64,000 nucleotides of DNA from Paludibacter sp. (GTDB lineage: Bacteria > Bacteroidota > Bacteroidia > Bacteroidales > Paludibacteraceae): positions 62,001-126,000 of the forward strand of contig JAFLKK010000003.1 of NCBI GenBank assembly GCA_019163375.1. Direction: 5' to 3'. Made by a program: the position numbers and the translations under genes. The notes under the pieces are model-generated. The model ran no database searches. It saw nothing but the letters and a program-made list of their open reading frames with translations, and was not told where the DNA came from. This document shows, in pieces, positions 58,087 to 64,000 of the stretch (positions are counted from its first letter, which is position 1; each line of letters starts with the position of its first letter).

Positions 58087-60132
58087 TTACTTTATTTCAA
58101 TAAATTCCGGTTCATAAGGAGGAATTGTGAAACTTCCATTGTAATCTTTATCGAAAAGGATACTTCTCGATTTTCCTGTCATTTTTATCTCTTTATTTTC
58201 TCCACTAATATTTAGATAAAGGTAGTGATTTTTATCTATCTGTCTGGCCATTACTCCTGCAGGTACTTCAGGTCCTTTTTTAATGCCCAGTTCAACTATT
58301 AGTTCGTCGAGCAATGGATTGAGAACACTTCCATCGGCAGGTAAGCCAACATAAATAGCGCGACCTTTGCCGTATTTGTTTGAAGTCATCATCGGATAAT
58401 CCTTATCTAAACTGGTGACACTGCCAATCACTTCAGCTCCTTTCGGCTCTATAACATCAAACCTGGTCGATTCAGTGTCAACAGCTTTGCCTTTATAAGT
58501 AAATTCAAGTTTTTTCCCTTTATACGATTTGCGTGAAATCTCATTAAAGGTTTCTGTCTCTTCGAAACTTGCCACCCGTATTCCAAACACATCACTCAAG
58601 CGACCGGGGCGAGTGGACGCAAATACTTTTCCGGTTTCGTCCACTACAGCCGAATTGCTTGTCATGATAACTGTTCCGCCATTTTTTACAAAGTCACGGA
58701 TTTTAGTAGCTGTAGTTTCATCCATTACCGTTATGCCGGGCACAATCAGCAGTTTATATTTCAACGCACTTCTGCTGATTTCTACAACATTAGCATCCAT
58801 ATTGCGATAATAAAACAAGCCCCAACATGCTTGCAGTTGGTTTTCTTGCTGCTCAGGGAAATAACTGCTGGCTATCTGGCTGGGGAAAGAAGATGCCAAT
58901 CCAACTTCCGACTGAAGTTTATACGGGAAGAATTTCTCGATTTTTTTAAACTCGGTTGCCATTTTCTTGTATTCTTCATATTTGCGGTTGGGAATTCCGT
59001 CCCAATCAAGCATTCCTTCGAGGTATTGTTCTTCGCCGGAGTGCATGCTTTGCCATGTCCAACCGCAAACCATTTGGTTACCATACATCAGGGTGGCATA
59101 AGCCGACTTGCGGATAGAATTGGGTACGGCAGTCATGGTGGTAAATTCGCTGCACCAGAATGGGTTTGTACTTTCAAACTGAATACGTGAAATGCCGAAC
59201 GCGGAGTTCATAACACCCCAATTGGTTGTTAGCGAGTTACCGGGATAGAAGCCACAGCCTTCGCGAGTCATTTTGCCGGAATAGGCCATCTCTGCCCAAT
59301 CAATATACTTCAACGCACTGTAAAACCATGCATTTGTATTTGTAAGCACATTGGGCGCATTGGCATTGACTTTATCTATTACTTTAAAAAGGAATTGATT
59401 GACTTCATCCGAAACGAATACCCGAAAATCGAGAATTTTTTCCGGAGCACCATTTTTAGCTCCTACTGAGGGCAATCCGACTTCCTCAAACTGATTCAGG
59501 TTACGCGACCACCGTTGATTAGCCCATGCTTTATTCAGCACATCGATACTGCCATATTTTTTACGCAACCAGTCTACAAATCGCAATCTCACCGTTTCGG
59601 AGTATGAAATTGGACCATCACCCGACTCATTATCAATCCCAAAAGCCAACAAAGCGGGATGTTTTGCATATCTTTTTGTTATAACATCGGTAAAGCGCAA
59701 AGCGTATTTCTGGAAGTTGGGATCACCTGCATCATCCATGTATCGATGATTGGGATACAATTGATTGCCATTTGGATCAACTATATCTATCGTCGGAAAT
59801 TTTTTGTGCAACCATATAGGTGCAGGATGAACTGCGATATCAAGAATTACCTTAATACCTGCCTTATCCATCATATCCATCACCTTGTCGAACCACTCAA
59901 AATCAAACAGGCCTTCGGCAGGTTCATAGCTGTCCCAAGCCAAATGTCCCATACGTACAGACGTAAATCCGGAAGCTTTCATCAATTGGATGTCACTTTT
60001 TATTTTTTCAATATTTTTATCATCATGTGGATGATAATTGCTTCCGACATACAAGCCCTGAGCTTTAAGCCCGAAAGTAAAAATGAAAGGGATTGCAATT
60101 AACAACAAAATTTTAATTTTACTCGTTTTCAT
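58087..60132 (-). CDS. GH42 beta-galactosidase (second copy)
   Basis: An exported enzyme of 681 residues with signal MKTSKIKILLLIAIPFIFTFGLKAQ. The GH42 barrel starts GLYVGSNYHPHDDKN. The acid/base is Glu169 in GIDNESGDG and the nucleophile is probably Glu329 in WCSEFTTM. A glutamine-amidotransferase-like domain follows (about 420-600) with VDETGKVFASTRPGRLSDVFG. It is clearly diverged from the GH42 at 3134-5221, for example WQLDNEP against GIDNESG, so the two are unlikely to be simple duplicates. It lies 39 bases after the CE20-type esterase gene and probably shares its transcript. Confidence 0.88.
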   Translation of the reverse strand: MKTSKIKILLLIAIPFIFTFGLKAQGLYVGSNYHPHDDKNIEKIKSDIQLMKASGFTSVRMGHLAWDSYEPAEGLFDFEWFDKVMDMMDKAGIKVILDIAVHPAPIWLHKKFPTIDIVDPNGNQLYPNHRYMDDAGDPNFQKYALRFTDVITKRYAKHPALLAFGIDNESGDGPISYSETVRLRFVDWLRKKYGSIDVLNKAWANQRWSRNLNQFEEVGLPSVGAKNGAPEKILDFRVFVSDEVNQFLFKVIDKVNANAPNVLTNTNAWFYSALKYIDWAEMAYSGKMTREGCGFYPGNSLTTNWGVMNSAFGISRIQFESTNPFWCSEFTTMTAVPNSIRKSAYATLMYGNQMVCGWTWQSMHSGEEQYLEGMLDWDGIPNRKYEEYKKMATEFKKIEKFFPYKLQSEVGLASSFPSQIASSYFPEQQENQLQACWGLFYYRNMDANVVEISRSALKYKLLIVPGITVMDETTATKIRDFVKNGGTVIMTSNSAVVDETGKVFASTRPGRLSDVFGIRVASFEETETFNEISRKSYKGKKLEFTYKGKAVDTESTRFDVIEPKGAEVIGSVTSLDKDYPMMTSNKYGKGRAIYVGLPADGSVLNPLLDELIVELGIKKGPEVPAGVMARQIDKNHYLYLNISGENKEIKMTGKSRSILFDKDYNGSFTIPPYEPEFIEIK

Positions 60133-60171
60133 TATATTATTGATTTATGTTTTCTAGGTAATAATTTGAAT

Positions 60172-62130
60172 CTATTTTTGTGTAATTCCTTTCCAACTAT
60201 CCGTTCTGAAAGGGACTACAGGCAATCCTTCCGAATTTGTGAGGTTGCACTCCGGATTGTCAGCCCAGGCATATCGTACAGCTTCGGGGTCAGTCACCTT
60301 TTCGGAATATACAACCACTTCTTTCCCTACAATAGTAGCCTTTGCCCAATAAAACTGCTTGTCATTGCCGGCAATCGCAAATCCGGTCACCACTTTTCCT
60401 CCCCGGGTCGAAAGACCGGAATTCGGATTAGTAAAACGAATACGAATTTTGTTTCCATCTTTTTGATAACCTTTGTACAATGGTCCCGATGCAATACAGT
60501 TCTGATTGTACACTAACTTCTCGGCGCTTAAGGCTAAGCGACGGCCCACTTCCTGTTTGTTTGATGGATGTATGTTTCCAGCATCACCAATATCGATGGT
60601 GCAAACCATTCCGGTATTAGGTTGCGACAGGGTCATCGTTTGCGCTTCACGTAATTCTGCCCACTCGCTTTCGGAAGGTTCAGGTTGTACTTTTTTGTAA
60701 TTTGCCAACTGCACATATAAAAATGGAAGATTCCCCTGACCCCAACGCTGACGCCAGTCGGTTATCATTAGGGGAAATATTTTTCGATAGTTATACGCTG
60801 CTGAATCGTTCGCTTCTCCCTGATACCAGATAAACCCTTTTATTCCGTAAGGGATGAGCGGATGAACCATAGCATTATACAATACGATTGGATAATAGTG
60901 AGAATAGTTTACTTTTGGAATTGTTGGCTCAAGGTCTTTTTTGTATAACCATTTTCCTGCCAACGAAACTGTTGACGCGCCATCGGAGATATAAATGTTT
61001 TCAGCAGGAGGATTCAAACCGCCTCCTCCCCATAACATGGCTATTCTGATGGAAATAGTATTTTTGCCATTCTGAACCATGCCGGCCGGAATAGTGTAGG
61101 ATTGTTTTGGATTAGCATTCCATACGGTTTTGCAAATTTCCTTTCCGTTGAAATAAAGCGAATAGTTCATCTCGGGATGCCCTAAGTTCAGTGTCAGGTC
61201 TTTTCCTGCAAAAGATTCGGGCAAGGTGATTGTTTTACGCATCCACATCATCCCCACATAATCTCCAATCCCGAAATCCTTTATCAGCCGCGGTATTTCT
61301 ACTGTAGGCCAGTGCGAGTCATCATATCCCGATGCGGTAACTACCTGATCGATATTGTTCTTTACATGATATACAATGTCCCAGAAGCCGATCTCGTTAA
61401 GACTATCCTTTATAAAATGTTGCGGTGTTAGCGTATCGTTGGCAAGAGCTCTTGAACGGGTAACTGGCGATGAAAGTAACATCTCCCGGCTTGTCCACGA
61501 TTCTACAGGGGTGCCGCCCCAGGTAGTTTGGACAATACCAATCGGAATATTTTGATCAATGTGAATTTTATGAGCGAAATAATAGGCTACTGCCGAGAAC
61601 TGTTTTACATTTGTGGTATCACAAACTTTCCATGTTCCTGAAATATCTGCTTGCGGAGTTAGTTTCTTATCGTGTTCTACGAAAAGGAATCGTATGTGAG
61701 GGAATATAGCTTTTGCAATTTCTTTTTTGGCATCCTGAGCTTGTTGCACTTGCCATTCCATATTGGATTGCCCCGAAGCGACCCAAACATCGCCGATAAG
61801 GATATTTCTTAGCTCAACTTGGGAATCACGTTTTTCCGATTGATATACCTTTAAGGTGTATGGACCACCCGCTTCAAATTTTGGGAATCGCAGCTTCCAT
61901 TTTCCATTTTTATCAGCTATTGCCGTTGTTCTCACTGAACCAAGTTCTGCTATTACAAGTGCTCCGGGAGTTGCATTTCCCCATACCGGGATTTTTATAT
62001 TTCGCTGCAATACCATATTATCCCCAAATACCTTTGGTAAGGTTATTTGAGCATAACATGCCGATTGATAGATTGTTATGGCGCAAAGTAAAAATAATAA
62101 TCGTTTGATTATCATCGCGTTAATTTTCAT
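60172..62130 (-). CDS. Sialate O-acetylesterase-type enzyme (CE20-like xyloglucan acetylesterase)
   Basis: An exported esterase of 652 residues (the start may be MIIKRLLF, five codons in). It begins with an Ig-like domain (ITLPKVFGDNMVLQR, about 29-110). The SGNH-type nucleophile is Ser122 in ASGQSNMEW. The second half of the split catalytic domain has WYQGEAND and DIGDAGNIHPSNK with the expected Asp/His pair. Between the halves, about residues 260-380, a GH2-type sugar-binding jelly roll is inserted (SGYDDSHWPTVEIPR, MWMRKTITLPESFAGKDL). The same insertion occurs in the Xanthomonas xyloglucan acetylesterase that founded CE20. It would deacetylate galactose on xyloglucan; sialic acid is unlikely in this setting. 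It is 39 bases upstream of GH42. Confidence 0.86.
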   Translation of the reverse strand: MKINAMIIKRLLFLLCAITIYQSACYAQITLPKVFGDNMVLQRNIKIPVWGNATPGALVIAELGSVRTTAIADKNGKWKLRFPKFEAGGPYTLKVYQSEKRDSQVELRNILIGDVWVASGQSNMEWQVQQAQDAKKEIAKAIFPHIRFLFVEHDKKLTPQADISGTWKVCDTTNVKQFSAVAYYFAHKIHIDQNIPIGIVQTTWGGTPVESWTSREMLLSSPVTRSRALANDTLTPQHFIKDSLNEIGFWDIVYHVKNNIDQVVTASGYDDSHWPTVEIPRLIKDFGIGDYVGMMWMRKTITLPESFAGKDLTLNLGHPEMNYSLYFNGKEICKTVWNANPKQSYTIPAGMVQNGKNTISIRIAMLWGGGGLNPPAENIYISDGASTVSLAGKWLYKKDLEPTIPKVNYSHYYPIVLYNAMVHPLIPYGIKGFIWYQGEANDSAAYNYRKIFPLMITDWRQRWGQGNLPFLYVQLANYKKVQPEPSESEWAELREAQTMTLSQPNTGMVCTIDIGDAGNIHPSNKQEVGRRLALSAEKLVYNQNCIASGPLYKGYQKDGNKIRIRFTNPNSGLSTRGGKVVTGFAIAGNDKQFYWAKATIVGKEVVVYSEKVTDPEAVRYAWADNPECNLTNSEGLPVVPFRTDSWKGITQK

Positions 62131-62230
62131 TGTGATTAGATGGTTATAAAAAAGTGCAATAATAAGAAATATATTTCAAATCAACACATGTTTTGAATTC
62201 CTTCCAAATTTAATTTGGGCAGAAATTCAA

Positions 62231-62392
62231 TTATTTAAGAGTGATTTTTAGATTTTTCATACTGCTTTCTGACGAGCAATGAAATTGTAAAACAAAGTTA
62301 CCGTCAACATTCCAATCTTTTTTTCCTCGACATAGAAAGCCGGATTTGAGTGGAGAGCCAGCGATAACTGTCACGGTATCAGGATTTGTTTT
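62231..62392 (-). pseudogene. Truncated C-terminal remnant of an unidentified secreted protein
   Basis: The minus strand is open for about 53 codons from 62392 to a stop at 62231, with no start codon in a usable place and a stop codon just before. The protein text (IAGSPLKSGFLCRGKKDWN, then NFVLQFHCSSESSM, ending NLKITLK) reads like the end of a beta-sandwich domain of a carbohydrate enzyme. No family could be recognised. It ends 3 bases before a small inverted-repeat element. The whole 407-base gap between CE20 and GH39 has no complete gene. Confidence 0.6.
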
Positions 62393-62395
62393 TTA

Positions 62396-62473
62396 AGGGA
62401 ACTTCTAAAAAACTCCAATTTTTGCGTTACTCTTCATCGTAAGCCTTAAATTTGATATTTTCAGAGGTTCCCT
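62396..62473. repeat. 78-bp element with 11-bp imperfect terminal inverted repeats
   Basis: AGGGAACTTCT (62396-62406) and AGAGGTTCCCT (62463-62473) are inverted copies with one mismatch. The interior is A/T rich. It may be the fused ends of an insertion sequence, a MITE-like element or a long-loop hairpin. It abuts the truncated gene remnant. Confidence 0.5.
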
Positions 62474-62537
62474 CAACTAAACACACTAACCTGTTTTTAC
62501 CCAAAAACTAATAAATTCAAAATCTAAGTCAATATAA

Positions 62538-64000
62538 TTATTTTGCCAATTTTAGCAGAAAAACATCATTTTCCCGAATATCGAGTTCTTTCGAGAACGT
62601 CATATCTGATCCGATACTAATGGTTTCGGTTAGAATTGGAGAACCATCATTCTGTTTTTTTAATTCCTCAACCTGCATCCTGTTAAGTTGTCTGGGCTTG
62701 CCCATGTCGATATACGATGTATAAGCATCATTCACACGATAGCCAACCTTGTAAATTTCCATTCTATATTTTCCGGCAGGTACATTTGATAAATTCACTT
62801 TCACTTTTCCCTTCGATTTAGCTGGTAAATCTTGCACATAGAATTTCTGATTATGTACCGAATCACCCGGATGCGTATTGGTGAAGTCCCAAAGAAGTAA
62901 TTGAACATCGCCATTGTCGTTTTTACATGCCCACGAACGGGTATCTGTATTTTTCAATTCTGTTTTTCCAAGTTTGTTCATATAACTGTAGGCATAAAAC
63001 GCCGATTTTGGAATTCCCTGAATGGTGAGCAATCCGAATCCGCCATGAAAAGGAGTATAGCGAGGTCCCGGTTCTTCAAAAACATCTGTGAACACCCAAT
63101 ATGACATTGAATTTACCGAATTTCCAACTTGTTTTAGTTTTTCCAGGATATAAGCTGCTTCATGATAGCTGTCGTGAAGCGGATCGGAAGGAGTGTAAGA
63201 TGAACTCCACTCAGTATAATGTAATTCCAGATTCTTTTTTGAAGAAGCTTCTATTTCTTTTCTTGATTGAAGCACATCGCCACTTACACCCATCGGATCT
63301 TTGCTTAAAACTGTACCACCTTGGCCAAATTCATCCAAAAAACCTTGTTTAACACCATAAGAGTGAGTACTGATAAAATCGATTGGAAGATTGTTTTTAG
63401 TGCAATATTCTATCATTTCGCTTTCCCATGCTGCACCGGCTGTTCCGGGTCCACCTACTTTGTAATCAGCATTTACACTTTTTACGCCTTGAACGGAGTA
63501 TTTATACAGTTTGAAATAGTCCTCCTGTGTACCTGACCAAAAACCGGGAGACAGATTTGGTTCATTCCAAACTTCGAAATACCATGTTTTTACTTCATCA
63601 ACGCCATAACGATCGGTGAAATGTTGTGTAAGATTGCGTATAAAATCTTCCCACTTTTTGTAATCCTTTGGTGGGGTAACATTGCCTTTCCACCAAAAAA
63701 TGGTTTGACTGCCGCTTGCCAATGCATTTGGCATGAATCCTAATTCGACAAATGGTTTTATGCCAATGCTCAAAAGATAATCGAACAAGGGATCAATGTA
63801 CATGTAATTGTATTGCGAATTTCCTTTCCCATCCTCGGTATACACAGCCATATCGTCGGTCAACAGACCGTGCATACGAATGTATTTAAAATCACATTCT
63901 TGCTTGACAAATGCCAATTGCTGTTGCCAATCGGCTCGTAGTCCTTCGTTAGCCCTACCGGCTCCAACACACTGTTTGAACATAGTGTTCATAGCACCAT
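62538..64000 (-). CDS. GH39 glycosidase (beta-xylosidase family), cut at the window edge
   Basis: The frame is open from the right edge, so the true start lies beyond 64000; the ATG at 63992 is probably internal. What is visible begins CVGAGRANEGLRADWQQQLAF and continues YIRMHGLLTDDMAVY, which is close to the start of the GH39 barrel. The acid/base is the Glu in FEVWNEPNLSPGFW (residue 144 from that ATG) and the nucleophile is Glu261 in LHYTEWSSSY. The C-terminal beta-sandwich ends in KELDIRENDVFLLKLAK. GH39 enzymes are mostly beta-xylosidases; the family also includes alpha-L-iduronidases and other specificities. It is the first gene in the window in the reading direction and is followed by a gap with gene debris. 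Confidence 0.88.
   Translation of the reverse strand, partial: GAMNTMFKQCVGAGRANEGLRADWQQQLAFVKQECDFKYIRMHGLLTDDMAVYTEDGKGNSQYNYMYIDPLFDYLLSIGIKPFVELGFMPNALASGSQTIFWWKGNVTPPKDYKKWEDFIRNLTQHFTDRYGVDEVKTWYFEVWNEPNLSPGFWSGTQEDYFKLYKYSVQGVKSVNADYKVGGPGTAGAAWESEMIEYCTKNNLPIDFISTHSYGVKQGFLDEFGQGGTVLSKDPMGVSGDVLQSRKEIEASSKKNLELHYTEWSSSYTPSDPLHDSYHEAAYILEKLKQVGNSVNSMSYWVFTDVFEEPGPRYTPFHGGFGLLTIQGIPKSAFYAYSYMNKLGKTELKNTDTRSWACKNDNGDVQLLLWDFTNTHPGDSVHNQKFYVQDLPAKSKGKVKVNLSNVPAGKYRMEIYKVGYRVNDAYTSYIDMGKPRQLNRMQVEELKKQNDGSPILTETISIGSDMTFSKELDIRENDVFLLKLAK

Overview
The window is a low-GC stretch of a Bacteroidota chromosome, most likely from an environmental member of the order Bacteroidales. The evidence is two SusC/SusD pairs, a hybrid two-component sensor-regulator, surface lipoproteins of the glycan-binding type, a type IX secretion (T9SS) C-terminal domain, and leaders without clear Shine-Dalgarno sequences. 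Genus cannot be fixed from the sequence. Every supported gene lies on the minus strand, so the locus reads from right to left. No tRNA, rRNA, CRISPR array or intact transposase was seen.

Layout from right to left. (1) 64000-57550: a GH39 glycosidase cut by the window edge, a truncated gene tail next to a small inverted-repeat element, a CE20-type sialate/xyloglucan O-acetylesterase and a GH42 beta-galactosidase. A repeat-rich gap with a 35-base poly-T tract follows. (2) 57547-53516: the hybrid two-component regulator. (3) 52333-44392: a T9SS-secreted GH44 endo-glucanase/xyloglucanase, then SusC, SusD and a surface lipoprotein, closed by a hairpin terminator. (4) 43634-35662: a second SusC, SusD and an IPT/TIG glycan-binding lipoprotein resembling SGBP-B, a terminator, then a BACON-GH5 lipoprotein endoglucanase and another terminator. 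(5) 35466-34735: a gap with an eight-unit 21-bp tandem repeat. (6) 34734-10608: a long run of closely spaced genes: GH3, DUF1349, GH2 (glucuronidase type), CBM9/DUF5916 barrel, DUF418 membrane protein, GH2, GH78, GH2 (LacZ type), GH2, GH97, GH29, then a terminator. (7) 10495-258: GH35, an alpha/beta-hydrolase esterase, a beta-helix (GH141-like) protein with a C-terminal PDZ domain and a terminator; then GH42 and GH31 alpha-xylosidase with their own candidate promoter, and a terminator. (8) 143-1: the signal peptide end of a further secreted protein, possibly another GH5.

Taken together this is a large polysaccharide utilisation locus whose core fits xyloglucan. Endo-enzymes GH5 and GH44 would cut the backbone at the cell surface, and SGBPs and SusCD would bind and import oligosaccharides. 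CE20 and a second esterase would deacetylate; GH29 would remove fucose; GH35, GH42 and GH2 enzymes would remove galactose; GH31 would remove xylose; and GH3 would trim the remainder. The GH78 rhamnosidase, the glucuronidase-type GH2, the GH39, the GH97 and the GH141-like protein point to a more complex or second substrate, such as an uronic-acid-bearing xyloglucan or a pectic side chain. These assignments are inferred from family membership.

The most unusual observations are a 69-bp gapless element shared by the two susC upstream regions, together with a decayed copy of the GH44/T9SS tail beside the second one (evidence of a block duplication). Others are the near-identical signal-peptide DNA of adjacent but unrelated GH29 and GH97 genes, the 21-bp repeat array, and a gene remnant that stops at a mini inverted-repeat element.
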